DNA of 64,000 nt from Alligator mississippiensis. Taxonomy: Eukaryota; Chordata; Crocodylia; Alligatoridae. The notes beneath the pieces were generated by a model that worked only from the letters and a program-made list of their open reading frames with translations, was not told the DNA's origin and did not search any database. Of this stretch, positions 23,136 through 37,894 are shown piece by piece. How positions within the stretch are numbered: the stretch's first letter is position 1; the number at the start of each line of letters is the position of its first letter. The stretch spans positions 149,219,433 through 149,283,432 of the forward strand of contig NC_081824.1 of the NCBI RefSeq assembly GCF_030867095.1. The letters run 5' to 3'. The position numbers and the translations under genes are program-made.

Positions 23136-24480
23136 ATAATTTACTTTCTTTGCACAGGAAAAGACTTACAGGTAAAAACTGTAAAGAGACAATTGAATAC
23201 TTCATTTCTTTGAGTGGTTTCTGCATATTCCACTTAGAAGATACTCTGACAGCAGAAACAAAATTAAATGAAGGTGGGAAAGAGTCATAGCTGAATTAGA
23301 AACCAATTAAAAACTGGAGTAATGCTTCGTCAGACAGCATCTGACATGACTAGCTCCATGAAGCAACAAAGTGAATGCAGAACTATAACTCTAAGATCTA
23401 CAGATCCTTGCAAGTGAGTTTCCCCTTATCCATGACGTTAAGGCCGTGTTAACTTCTATGAAGTATGACTGACTCAGTGTCTACTAGAAGGGGAAATATA
23501 CTTGTTCTTTATTACACACAAAAGCCAACACATAGATTGAGAGATTTTCTAAATTCTTTTTCTGGCAAGACTAGCAAAAGACCTTTTTGCATCAACAGCA
23601 CATCCACTGTTTCAATCTCATGTGCATGAGCTTTGAGAAAAGAGTAGGAGACTTAATTTAATGATTTATGTAAAATTCAGCTGCTACTTTAGAAAGCATC
23701 TTGAGATGAGGCTGCAGAATCACACTGTTACAAAAAATATAAAGGAGTGAGATAATTGTGACTGCTTGCAGCTTACCAATTCTAAAATGCTGTTGCAATG
23801 ATGAATGCTACATAGATCTTAAAAACTAGTTCTATGGCTTAGATGTTAGGTTCACAACCTGGCCACTGCCATGGACAGATCTTCAACTCATCAATACAAT
23901 GATCAGAGGCCTTTCAGCTTCCAGGCAAAAAGACTGACCTCAGATCCTGGATTCCACTCATGGACTCCAATATATTACTAAACAGGCTACATTCCACTTT
24001 CAGGACACACATTCAAAAACGTGAATCACCACCATCATCATAGTACATTAACCTCACCCATCAAATCCCCCTAAAGCTCTTTCTTATTCATCACCTGAGC
24101 AACGCTCCTTGTTTTTTTGATGCTTTGGCCAGGATGAAAGGAGAGGCAGAAACTTGAAAACAGATGGTGAAAGAAGGCTAAAAACAGACAGGATAAACCA
24201 AGGCCTTCAGTGACATCATTACAAGTCAAAGTATTGTCATTACAGTCTCCACTTAAACTGCCAAATCCTCTCCCTGGTTACTAACCAAGGCATTGTACCA
24301 CTTCTTCAATTCCAACTGTCTATGACCTTCAACAGATGAGTTAGCTCCACTTAAAACTACCAACAAGAGCTCACCTACTTTCCTAGAGTTCAGCGCATCC
24401 CACTCTTAAGTCTGACACACTAAAAAGACTCATCCAACCCATGTTCTTCGTGACTTGTGGAAGGGTCATGACTAATTCAC
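23136..24480 (-). other. RAB4A: RAB4A intron 4, AT-rich part
   Basis: No bounded element was recognised. The distal part (24000-24480) may already belong to the LINE remnant that follows. Confidence 0.4.
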
Positions 24481-24499
24481 CACTCCTAACCAAACTAGC

Positions 24500-24860
24500 C
24501 AATACCTCAGAGAAAAATCTTTCCTTCTCCTCTCATTATTCATTCCAACCAAAAGTTAAGAAAGCCATCCTAAATACATAACCAAATTACTACACAGGGA
24601 CAATCCTTCCATTTCTGAACAAAGTCACAGAGCAGTTAACCAAATGGCAACCACAAATTCCTGTAACTGAAGCCAGTATTTTACACACATCACAATAAGA
24701 AGTAATTGAAACCTAATGGCACAGATGGATGATTTATAAGTGTATAGGAGGGACCACATTTAATCTAATTTTCCTGGACCTTTTTGTAGCACTGGACACT
24801 ACTGACCACAAGCTAGTGCTGTCACCCCTCAAAGGGCAGGCAGGGGTCTAATGTAATGGT
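24500..24860 (+). mobile_element. L2-like LINE remnant (reverse-transcriptase fragment)
   Basis: Conceptual + strand pieces around 24553-24690 resemble KKAILNT...NYYTGTILPFLNKV, and at 24765-24830 LIFLDLFVALDTTDHKLVL. These match the L2/CR1-clade reverse-transcriptase blocks usually seen as NYRPISNLPFLSKV and LDLSAAFDTVDH. Frames are interrupted by stops and indels, so it is long dead. It lies in RAB4A intron 4, antisense to the gene. Confidence 0.6.
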
Positions 24861-24977
24861 GGAAGTCCTTCCTGGAGGAATCCCATCACTATTCTTTGCA
24901 TGCAAACTACATCTTCACTATTTGCTATAATATGAACCTTAAGTGAAAAAAGAACTAAAGTTGTTCATTGTTATTAC

Positions 24978-25040
24978 CTGGTGATGTCATAAACAAGCAA
25001 AGCACCTGCGGCACCTCTATAGTAACTTCTTGTTACAGAC
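24978..25040 (-). CDS. RAB4A: RAB4A exon 4
   Basis: This 63-nt exon lies between the acceptor TTTTTCAG and the donor GTAATA. It completes Arg76 and encodes SVTRSYYRGAAGALLVYDIT, that is, the rest of switch II and beta-4. Confidence 0.96.
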
Positions 25041-27610
<2,570 letters not shown>

Positions 27611-27866
27611 TTACTGTAAATTTTGAGTATATTATTTCTGCAAAGCATATTCAAATTTAGGCAAAAGTAATTTTTCAAAATATTACCATAACATGCAGAG
27701 TAACTAAATGCTTCTAGAAAGACAAAACTAATTATACATAAATCATATGGTTTCAGTATTACCAATTTATACTTGTAATATTTTTGAACATCCTGACTAA
27801 CAACTCAAGGGCCATGTACAAACATTCAGTTTCTCCTGAGAAAGTCACTGCTCTCTCAGGAGGAAC

Positions 27867-28300
27867 TAGGAATGTAAATATAGTTTAACTATATTTGTTT
27901 AGCCTCCTCTAATTACATAGGTTAAATGTTTAACCAATAACACAGTAGCTTGGACACAGCTGCTGCTGGGAGCCCATTGATGGTGGGGACAGGAGGCAGC
28001 AAGCCTAGCTAGACAATCTGGGTGTGCCCTGGGAGGGAGGGGCGCCTATGAATGAGCAGCTAATTGCTTACTTGAGTCATTAGGCTGCTGCTGTTTTCCT
28101 ATTAGGTTATGAGTACTAGTCCCTATCCCCACCTTCCTGCCCTCTGTCTTCTGGTTCCTGCTGGGGCACTGTGAGGCTTCACTTCTCCCCTTCCCTGCCA
28201 GACTGTGCCTGCTTGGAACTAAAGGATAACCAGTAAACTAACTGGTTATTACTACACTTATTGGTTAAAAGATTAAATCGCTTAACCTTTCACATCCCTA
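27867..28300. mobile_element. hAT-like MITE with perfect 8-bp target duplication
   Basis: It starts TAGGAATGTAAATATAG and ends CTTTCACATCCCTA, the same TAGGxxTGTGAAA-type terminal repeat as 47888-48655. It is flanked by identical GGAGGAAC at 27859-27866 and 28301-28308. It is 434 bp with no transposase frame. Confidence 0.85.
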
Positions 28301-28905
28301 GGAGGAACCACAATTGTAGAGATGCTCAGGATTTCTCTCCCAGAGAAAAAAAAAGTCTGTTTCTGGCGAAAAACAGCCTGAGGACCAACAGGGTTAAATC
28401 ACTCCTGGGTGTTAACATATTTATGCTGCAGGGAGACATAGGTTAACCCTGAGCAGTCTGGGTCAGCCAACCAGGGCTGCCCCATGCACTGCTACCATTC
28501 TGTCTCCAGGCACACTAAGGGAGTCTAACCAGCAACCAAGACATGAGCATAGGGCCCCTGTGGCTGCACAGTATCAGCACTGCAAGCTCTCTGCTCTCCA
28601 GGGGCTCAGCATTCAAATGTCTATTCAGGCATCTTCAGATAAGTTTTGCCTACCAGGAGAACAAACCCAGGAGGATTTTCCCAGTTCATTTGAATGTGCC
28701 TATGCAGCCAAGGTCAATACAAAGGTCTTCTCTACTAAATAAAGCTTTTTCTGTTAGCAAGTTTTGGAGTGTTTTCTTATGTTCTGGTAGACCATGTTTT
28801 CTAAAGCTTTGATCTATTTTTAAAGCAAAATCAATACAAACAGCAGAACACTAAAAATAATCTCAGTTCTGCCTACAAATATTCTGGGCTCTATTTCTCT
28901 TTGCC

Positions 28906-28940
28906 GGGGGGGGGGGGGGGGGGGGGAGAGGGGGGGGGGG
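28906..28940. repeat. Poly-G tract
   Basis: 21 G, then AGA, then 11 G on the + strand, so C-rich on the RAB4A transcript strand. It abuts the left end of the Tigger-like element. The exact length is prone to sequencing error. Confidence 0.9.
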
Positions 28941-28951
28941 AAAGAGAAGTA

Positions 28952-29500
28952 CAGGCAGTCCTCAACTTACAATGTTTTGAGTTACAACCTTTATAAATTA
29001 ACACCCTGTTTCAACTTTCTGATGTCAGTTTCAACTTTACAACGCTTGATCCTACGCCACGCCATGCCACTGAACAAGTTTGCTGTGTCACCTATCTCCC
29101 TGTCCAAACTTCCTTGGAAACTTTCATTAAGAAAGCAGACAAGACTCCAGAAAAACCTGCAGACAAAACTCCTCAGAAGACTCCAGCCAAGAACCTTTTA
29201 AGTCCAATCAAGAGTCCTTCAAGAAGTCCAGCAAAGTCACCTCAAAGAAGTCCTTCCAAATCAATATGACTGCTATTTACAATATAAATACATTAGTATA
29301 GCCATATTACTCATCTATAATTGACTGAGTACAAAATTCTGGGTTATTTTTGGTGAAAATAGGGTATTGGGCCTTACTTCAGGAACCAATCCCCCATTTA
29401 TAACATTGTTTCCTATGGGAAAATTGGTTCTGAGTTACAATGTTTTGACTTAAGATATGGTTTTCAGGAACCAATTGGTCATAAGTCCGAGGACTGCCTG
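28952..29500 (+). mobile_element. Tigger/pogo-like DNA transposon, internally deleted
   Basis: It starts CAGGCAGTCCTCAACTTAC and ends TCCGAGGACTGCCTG, with TA on both outer sides (28950-28951 and 29501-29502), as in Tc1/mariner-pogo elements. At 549 bp it retains the 3' end of a coding frame: 29045-29269 reads without stop to a TGA and includes LPVQTSLETFIKK followed by a chain of KTP and KSP/RSP motifs. I interpret this as the transposase C-terminal tail; upstream coding sequence is missing. Confidence 0.8.
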
Positions 29501-29867
29501 TATACACTTTCACCTATACTCACAACTGATATTACAAAACATTCGGTAAAACATGCATTCATATTTAAATATACGATCACCTTCATAGTGCAAATATGAA
29601 GCCATGTAAGGGTTGCTTGATAAATGCATATCATCTGTTCTTGGGCCACTCAAGAGCTAAAATAGCTTATTCATCGGCCACAAACTGTACAAGGTACACC
29701 CACACCTTACTATGTTGTATTTCTGAACCCTAGGTATGTATTTTTAATTATCATCATAAATGTAAAACAAACAAGTAAACACTCAGCAGATTTAAAGAAA
29801 ACCACTGCCAATTACTTAGCATGAAAAGCAGAGTTTCTAGCTTTCCAAGTCTCATGACTTTCACTCA

Positions 29868-29990
29868 AAGATATTGAGAGTTAGGGAACCTGGATTATAG
29901 ATCTTGACCAACAGACTTCCTGTGCATCTTTGGGCAACTACTCTTTGCCTCATCTGTCCACTTAGATATGTAAAATAACTTGAAAGCCTT
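29868..29990 (+). mobile_element. MIR-like SINE fragment
   Basis: The 3' half reads GACTTCCTGTGCATCTTTGG, then CTCTTTGCCTCATCTGTCC, close to the MIR 3' block. It is diverged. Confidence 0.55.
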
Positions 29991-30372
29991 CTGCATAAGC
30001 ATACAAAGAAATATGTATTCTGATGAGTTTTAGCCAGCTCCACTCTGTGATTAGAAATGTGTTAGCTATTTGTTTAAAATGACTCATTATTAACGTGCTT
30101 TAGCATGGCTTGCCAGGCCTTTGCAGAAAGGGATTATGACTACACATTAAGCTCTACACTACAGAGATTAAGTATACTATGCAGTTTTATAACATGGCTC
30201 AAGCCACACACTTCTCAGGAAATCCACATCTAGATTGTGGAAATACATTTTGCTAACTACAGCCTAGAAGTGGTTGAAGCTAGCAAAGAATTAAGATCAA
30301 TATAGATAGTCATTAGTTTAAAATGCTGTACTGATAAAATGTCAAGCGCTCACTATCCTCAAGTATACTTAC

Positions 30373-30453
30373 ATTTCTTCTCAATAAATTGATGAAGTAA
30401 ACAGGACTTGCCAGTTCCAGCATTTCCAATGACTAAGAACTTAAACAGAAAAT
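30373..30453 (-). CDS. RAB4A: RAB4A exon 2
   Basis: This 81-nt exon lies between the acceptor TTCTTCAG and the donor GTAAGT. It completes Asp11 and encodes [20 protein letters not shown] and on to IEKK, including the whole P-loop with Lys26 and Ser27. Confidence 0.97.
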
Positions 30454-31149
30454 CTGAAGAATGAAAACAAAAGAAACCATTTAAAAAAAAAAAAGAAGAG
30501 CCAAACATTTAAGACATTTGCTATTTTTAATATTTGCTTTTTACTTTTTCACAAGATCAAATATGGAGCGAAAAGTCTTCAGTCAGTCAGCTCATATTTT
30601 AGTGAGAAAACTCAGTGTGTGGACAGAGGAAACAATTTCGGAGGAGAAGTCAGTCAATCTACTGTAACTTTTGTTGGTCAGTTATCGTGGGGTAACTGGA
30701 AGATGCACTGCAATACTTACCCTTGTGTTTTGTCCATGTATAAGTTATTGTGGTTTAACTTCACTTATTATGGGGAAGGAGACAAATTAAATAATCACAA
30801 CAGATCAGCTGATGCACATTTATGAGCTGAAGTCTCTCCTCGCAAAGCAGTATAATTTTGTCTGCCCATAGTCTCAGTAATATAGTGATTAAGCTAAGGA
30901 ATAAATTTGTATTAAAGGTATTAAAGACTAGAGTTAGAAGAGAGCTAAGTGGACGTTTCTGGGGGGGTTGTAGAGCTACAGGAATGAGATGCTGTTAAAG
31001 AGCAAAATAAATTAATTGAAAGGTCAATTAAAAAAAGGTATGTATAATAAAGTAAGGTACTTTTAGCATTCCAAAAGTGTATGGTCTGGCCTTTCAATGG
31101 TGTCCCAATATCTAACAGCCCTAAACATGATTTGAAAGTCATTTTAAAA

Positions 31150-31370
31150 TTGTTCAGATACCACAAGGAATCAGAACTTGTGGCAGAGGTGATATCTTTT
31201 AATAAACCAACTAGATATTTGCAAAAAAACCCCCAACCTTATTTCCAAGTTTTTGGGCATACACACCCTTCCTTAGGTATAGGAGAATGCAAAGATCGTA
31301 AAATTTCTCCTGGGTGGAAATGAAAATTTATATTTCACAGGAGCTGAAGGTGGTGTGAGATCTCCTGATT
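31150..31370 (-). mobile_element. Fragment of the 840-1537 DNA-transposon family
   Basis: It carries GAGGTGATATCTTTTAATAA, the GGGCATACACACCC block and TTCTCCTGGGTGGAAATGAA, all present in that family in the same order. Confidence 0.6.
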
Positions 31371-32049
31371 GGAATAGTTAATTTTGTGCAAATACCTCAG
31401 ATACTACAAGGCACCACTTAGGCTCAAGGACCTGTTTCTATGAAAGCAAAGAAAGTCACATGCTGAAAGGCAGGAATCGGTTTGTATAAGGAGAAGCGAT
31501 TATTTAGAATAAAAAAGCCTACACTTTTTAGTTGTTTGAATGTATTTTTGTCATTTAAACTGCTTCCAAGATTGAGAACTAGTTATCTAATTGATTTATA
31601 TGCCACCTTTCCCATATTGAGAAACTCATCGTGCTGAACAAAATTCAAGACATACAAACTTCAGTGCTGAACAACATTAGACACAACAGATATACAAATG
31701 GACTGTTAGATTTCAGGAAGCACCAGGGCAGAAGCATATTGCAAATCAGCATATTGCTGAATTCAAGTATAATAGATTCATGACCCAATTTGTAAGGAAT
31801 TATACACCTAATAGTCATTTACAATGTAAAATTCAATCATAAATTAAATGTTTTAAAAAAGTAATTTAATTTTTTTTTGTTAAAAGCATTACTAGACACT
31901 ACCACCTCCAGACATCCTCATATCCTTTTGCCATTTGCAGTAGATTCTGATATTCTGCATATAGTTTTTATAACTGTCATGAATTTGTTCCAGTTCTAAT
32001 TTTCTGTACCATCAATACAGATCACACTAGCTCCATCATGCAACTACAG

Positions 32050-32342
32050 CAGCAATTCTCAACCAGAATGCTGCAGCATCCCGGGGTGCTGTCAGATCTT
32101 TTTAAGAATGCCAGGGGTGTCGCACAATTTTAGCACTGCTTGATGTACAAATATCTACCCATAATTCACAAAAGAGGAGGAACTTGGAGATTTCAAATAT
32201 GAATTCAGTGTCAAAAGCATTCTTGGGTTCTTTGCAAGAGAAAGAATGTTCTATTATTTTTCTGTCATCAAGCAATGAGTGAAAACTAAGAACTGGCATT
32301 TTCCAAGGGGTGCCTTGAGTCTAGAAACCTTGAGAACTACCG
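32050..32342. mobile_element. MITE with near-perfect 8-bp target duplication
   Basis: It starts CAGCAATTCTCAACCAG and ends CCTTGAGAACTACCG. The flanks AACTACAG (32042-32049) and AACTACAA (32343-32350) agree at seven of eight bases. Its body shares blocks with 11188, 46760 and 56727, so this is a multi-copy hAT-like family. Confidence 0.8.
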
Positions 32343-32925
32343 AACTACAATATTTGGTATAATGCTGAGGCAGCTGAAGGCACACCTTGGGCTAGGGCTA
32401 TGCTTATTAAAAGCTTTTCTGGGATAATTACGCCTGTTAGATTTGTGAACAAGCTACCTCCCTAGCTGATATAAATTATGCTGGCAGAATTACTAGTGTA
32501 AATGTAGGAGTTATACCAGCAAAAAAGATAATTTTGCCAGTGTAACTTATTTTGGTTGGGTAGCTGATTTCAATCTTTTCTTGAGTGTAAGCTGCATGCA
32601 CACTGGACTTTGTGTAAACAAACCATAAGCTATAGCTAATACAGCTGTCCTTTCAATGTATTTTTAAATTAAAATTGCTCATACAAAATCTACACACTTC
32701 AGGAATTCCATTTTTATGTTCTCCAGTTTCTGCTCAGTAGTTTCAGAACCTCTATGGTAATAGCTTAATTCCACAGTGCTATTATTTTCTAAGCTTGGAA
32801 CAACTGCAATATTTTTGTATGTATTTACAGGCTTTAAATCATTTTTATTTCAAGTTTGTTCAGTGTTTGCCGTAACAAAATTAAGGTCTGCAAAATTGAA
32901 AACAAGTCATTTCTGGCCCTTTGGG

Positions 32926-33273
32926 GCTTCTATACACACACAGGGAAGCTGCTCCAGTGCTGGAATTCCAGCATGCCGGAGTAGACTCGATTAATCGAGT
33001 CTGCTGGAGCATGGAAATTACTATACTCCAGCAGACTCCAACATCACATGCATCAGCATCCCTGCACTGAAAACAGCAGCAAGGTGCTTTAAACTGAAGC
33101 TTGTTTGACAAGGTTTAGCTCAAATCACCCTGCCATCATTTTTCAGCATGGGGACAATGATGCACGTGATGTTCCGGGAGCTTTTATTTAGCATGGGTCT
33201 CGGAGCTCCGCTAATTAAAGCCCGCCCTCTCTCCTCCCAACCTCCCGGAACACATCTATAAATGCCCTTAGTG
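32926..33273. mobile_element. Probable MITE with a central perfect palindrome
   Basis: The left end GGGCTTCTATACACAC and the inverse of the right end ACACATCTATAAATGCCC are similar terminal inverted repeats. A 20-bp perfect palindrome lies at 32983-33002. The ends and target duplication are uncertain. Confidence 0.5.
32983..33002. repeat. 20-bp perfect palindrome
   Basis: AGACTCGATTAATCGAGTCT equals its own reverse complement. It sits between further imperfectly paired CCAGCA/TGCTGG blocks, so a longer hairpin is possible. Confidence 0.95.
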
Positions 33274-34380
33274 ACAAGGCAAGAGGAGTTAGGAGATCTT
33301 GTCATATTTTTGGGGGGTCCACAAGCCCATTTGTATTTTTGGTTATGTGAATTTTGTCCAAGCTAACTTTATGCTTCCCTTTAATAGCAATTTCTACTTT
33401 TTGCTTAAAACAGAGAAGTGAAAAAAAGATTACGACTCAGCTAAGCATTTAAGTACCACTACCGAGAACAGAACATTGTAAGGGCTCCTAATACATTACA
33501 ATTATGACTGGGTTACAATTAGCTAAAGTAACATATGGACAAAACTTATGGTAGGAGAAAAAAGGGCAAGGGCTTTATTATACATCAGCTGTTCCACAGT
33601 AACTCTTACACACTTCTTGCCTGCCCTACTCCCCACCACCATCTAGAAGATCAAGTACAGTAGCTTAGCCTTCATTAACAGAGAAAAGTCCAAATGGTAG
33701 GATCCTATTGTGAAGAGAGTAAAGATGAGAACTGCATCATACTCCTTCACTGTTTGGTGTGGAGGTGGTGGTGATGATAGTGTCAAACAGGTTATTCAAG
33801 TATTGGCTGTAGGAAAAAAAAAAGACCAGGCCATAGCTAACACACCAAGGCAGAGATGCCGTATGCTATCAGAAGTCCCAGATAAGCCACTTCTTTTACA
33901 GATTACTTTTTCCCAGGCTCATGCATACACTGAAGCCATTAGTTCCTTCTACTCCAGACAGGAATGATTCTGCATTACAGCGCATCATTAAATGTCTCCT
34001 AGCAATAGTAAATGCACCAAAAGTTTTTCACGCTGTGTATAAAATTCTGCTGTTGAAAGGGCACTGGGAGGACAAAACAGTGTTGTAGGTTCCCAGCATT
34101 CATAATGCTCTAGCTGGCTTTTACCAACAGAATTTGTTGATCTCTACAGTGACTATATATTACCAAGGAATTCTGACACCATTTTAGTTATCTGCACGTG
34201 TTGCTTTCTGGTGTCTCATATGGTGTTTGATGCAATTCTATTTTCTGCTCTTTTCTGAAAGCCTTGATTTGCTCACGAATATACAACTACACCTTCTCAC
34301 TACAGTCTGTTGCTAAACTACTGCTATCTTTCACACCCCCACCCCACTGTTCATTCTTTCTAAGCAAGAAATTGTTAGAA

Positions 34381-35285
34381 ATAAGGGTGCACTGATAGAG
34401 ATTTTTTGGTCTGATACAACCCAATTCCAATATGCAGCCCTGTAGTGTGGAGAGCAGTGACTGGCTGGTAAGTCTGTTGTAGATAAGGGGTGGGGGGAGG
34501 GAAAAGGCATGGGGGCACAAATTTAGGCCTCCATGGTGAGGAAGGGAGGGAGGGGGGCTGGGGAAAGGGCAGCCGCTGTCCACCCACAGGACAGAGCTGT
34601 GGCTCATCGAGGGGGAGGCTTCTGTCACTGCACACACCCAGGAAGACATGGGGGGCATGTGCCCCTGGATCTGTGCATGGAAAAGGGTGGGCTGGGGCCA
34701 TGCCAGGCTCTTTCCAGCACGGCGCTGGGCTGGGCTGCGCTCAGGGTGGGTGGCAACAGCACTGCACAAATTTTTGGTTGGCTGCAGTCCCCCAACCCAG
34801 CACTGTCACTGCCTGCCCCAGCCTCCTACTGGGAAGAGCCCAGTGCCGCTCTCAGCAGCAGCCCGCCCTCGCCCCGCACACAGATCCGGCACACGCCCCC
34901 CCCCCCCCCCCCCATGACATCCTGGGGTATGCACAGCAGTGGAAACCACTCCCCCTGGACGAGCTGCGGCTATGTCCCATGCCCCATTCTGCTACGTAGC
35001 ATCTGCTCCTGCCCCAGGGACAGCCCCACTCGCTCCCCCCCCATGGGGCCTAGATCTACACCCCCTCCCCCCCCCCCACTTCCCCAAGAGACTTATTGGC
35101 TGTTCTCCACACTGCTGGGCTGTGCTCCCGGCCACCTGCATGCTGCACCACAGCTGTGTGCATGCACAGAACATTTAATCAGCCACATTATTGGCCACGA
35201 GTCAAAAAAAGCTGATTGCTGATACTCTCAATTTTCCTTATATCAGTGCTGATCCAATATAGGACCAATGCATCGGTGCATCTCT
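34381..35285. mobile_element. hAT-like non-autonomous element, 905 bp
   Basis: The right end GCATCGGTGCATCTCT inverts to an AGAGATGCACCGATGC-type terminus, and the left end has GGGTGCACTGATAGAGAT. The flanks TGTTAGAA (34373-34380) and AGTTAGAA (35286-35293) agree at seven of eight bases. The GC-rich interior includes an 18-C run at 34896-34913. Overlapping reading frames of 100-229 codons inside are proline-rich low-complexity translations of both strands and not genes. Confidence 0.75.
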
Positions 35286-35437
35286 AGTTAGAAGGGGTTT
35301 TTTTTGTTCTGATTGGTGGGTATTCTAGATAGTATCTTCTCTAATGGGTTGAGAAGTCATTCAACCTGCCATCAGCTCTTGTCTGAACTTCTGAAATAAC
35401 CCATAGGTGCCCTTAATAGAACATTTTATTTTCTACA

Positions 35438-35656
35438 CAGTGGTTTTCAAAACTGTTAGGCAGAACCCTGGAGTTCCACGATAGGTCATCAGGGGTTCTG
35501 CAAAGAGACTGGGGATAACGGCAGAGCCAGTGAGGTGCCAATGAACCACCATTGCTGGGCTGGGTCACTTGGCATCGATCTTTAGGAAAAGGGTAGGGTT
35601 TTCACAGCAGAAGTGATATGAAAGGACTCTGACTTGAGGAAGTTTGAAAGGTACTG
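35438..35656. mobile_element. hAT-like MITE
   Basis: It starts CAGTGGTTTTCAAAACTG and ends AGTTTGAAAGGTACTG, imperfect inverted termini. No clear target duplication remains. Confidence 0.6.
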
Positions 35657-36708
35657 CTCTATGCCACCAGTAAGGGCTTCACAAACCACAACTGTTATGG
35701 AACTATTACATATACCATAAAAACTCAGTGAACTCTGAAAACTACTGAATTTCCCCTTTTACAGCCCAAAATGGTATTAGTAACTGCACACGACGAAGTC
35801 ATAAACTTAAAAGATTTTCCACTTGCACAAAAATCCCCCCCCATCAGAAAAGCCCAAAGAAAGTTGTGAACAAAAGTTATAACAAAGAGAGAGTTTATTT
35901 CAATTTAAATTCTCCTATGTATAACATATGACAGTATCTCTTTAAAAATCCTTTTGAAATTTAGTCAGTTCCAAAAACTTAATTAAAATTATTTTCAGGT
36001 ACCACAGCTGGCCAGGTTCCCTGTTAGATTTTATAGTTAAAAAACACAGAGAACAACAATATTTGCTTTAAAAACATTTTGTGTTTATTTTGTTGCTATG
36101 TGAAAGATCTATTGCATAGTGAGTATTCTCAAGCACATGAAGTACACTTAAAAGAACTGCATAAAATACTTTCACTAATTGTAAGAGTTACTTTGTAGCA
36201 ACTGGAAAGAAAAGCTACCTGAAAATATTTTTTTTAATTGACAATATACACCTAAAATAGCAGCACAGGGATTATATGTTTGCCATCTCTCAGTCATCAT
36301 TTGTATCACAGTAGCACTACTAATACAATCCTAATCCTGATTAGGATTTTCTTCTGCCAAACATCCACATTTTTTGAGGCAGGTAACATGTAATCTAAAT
36401 GGCTGACTAGATCAAGTTTGCTGATTAAAATGGCCCTGTCTAGACCACAGATACACCTTTCTTGGCAGCACTACTCTCAAACAAACTGCTCTGCTCTACA
36501 AAGGCTCTTTCTCAAACTGGAAGCAGTACCATCTACACATGACACAGAGGGTGGGCTAACAAGCACCAGTGAGTGACAGTGCTAATTAACCCACCCACAG
36601 CAACATATGGATACGGCTACACTGCTTCTAGTTTAGGAAGCTGCACATCTGACATTTTCAAGGCAGAGCTTGGCCAAGTAAATTTGCAGTTTGGATGTGG
36701 TCCAAGAT

Positions 36709-36985
36709 AGGGTCATCCAACTTCTGACTGGCTGGGGGCCGCACATGCTATGCTATATACCCCAACTCCCTCAACAATGTGGACCCCACCCCGCCATGCT
36801 ATAGAGGGTTTCTGGGTCTCCTGGCTCTGCAGTCTGAGCTGTGCTGCCCCCAGGGTGTGGGCAAGAAGCAGAAGCAGGAGGAGGAAGGTGGAACCTGGAG
36901 ACTTCAGCAGCAGCAAGAGAGCAATGGGGAGAGTGGTGCCTAGACTGTGAGCCTGGGAGCTGCAGGCTGCCAGTTGGACAGCCCG
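36709..36985. mobile_element. hAT-like MITE
   Basis: The left end AGGGTCATCCAACTTCTG and the right end CAGTTGGACAGCCCG are the CAGGGCTGTCCAACT-type inverted termini also seen at 8561 and 54225. Confidence 0.65.
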
Positions 36986-37894
36986 GGACCCCAGAAATTT
37001 CTAACTAGCAGCTTAACAAACTTTGATGCAAATGAACTGCATTAACAGTGAAGCTAATGCTGCATTAATGAGGTATCCATAATGTGTTACCTGAAAATCT
37101 TGTAGTTAGAGCTTACTGGATTCTAATGTGCAAGCCAAATAGGAATCAGTCTTATTCTTTCAAACAACTGAAGAACCAATATATAGCAAAGGTTTTTTTT
37201 TTTTTTAAATATTAAAGAAAACAGACATTTCTGAATACAGTGGGAGCAAATCTGTGAAATAAAGCAGTGCCACTTTTATACAGTCAGTTCTGTGATCATA
37301 AAGGAACTTGGAATTTAAAGTGAAGGTAAGTTCTTTGAGGAGAGAGATGGCCACACACTCAAAACCTGTTTTTGGAAGCAGTCTACTTCTAACAATAGGC
37401 AAGAACCTACGTTTCTGAAAAAGATGCACTATACATATTTAACTAAGCATTTCAAAGCTTTCTTGGTGAACCCAGGAAACTTGTAATCTCAAGAATGACA
37501 GCTAATGCAGACAACATGTATCTCTTCTAAACCCCCTTCCCCCCCCATCAGGCTCCCAAAACTGAGGTGAATGTATTAAGTGGGGAAACTGGTTTTCTGA
37601 CTGGGACAGATGCACCCTGCTGTATTCCTGCTCCACAGTGCAGCAGCTGCGATATTACTATTAAGGAAGCTCAGGGAATACAACGGCTCATTGTTCTTCC
37701 CAGGTATAAAGAATCCTCTCTCCTTTTTACTGGTCTCGATTTTCCACTAATCAAGCTAACCTTTCGTGGGGCGATTTTAGTGTTTGCTAGCTGCTCCTGG
37801 TCTCTCCCCCTTATTTCACCAACCTGGAGACTATTTAGCTCTTTTCAAAATCAAAGATCTACCCATCGAAATGAGTCTTCAGCAGCAGCTAGGG

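Noticed and set aside
34533..35222. 229-codon Pro-rich + strand frame
   Set aside because: It lies wholly inside a hAT-like element with target duplications, and overlapping frames on both strands look alike.
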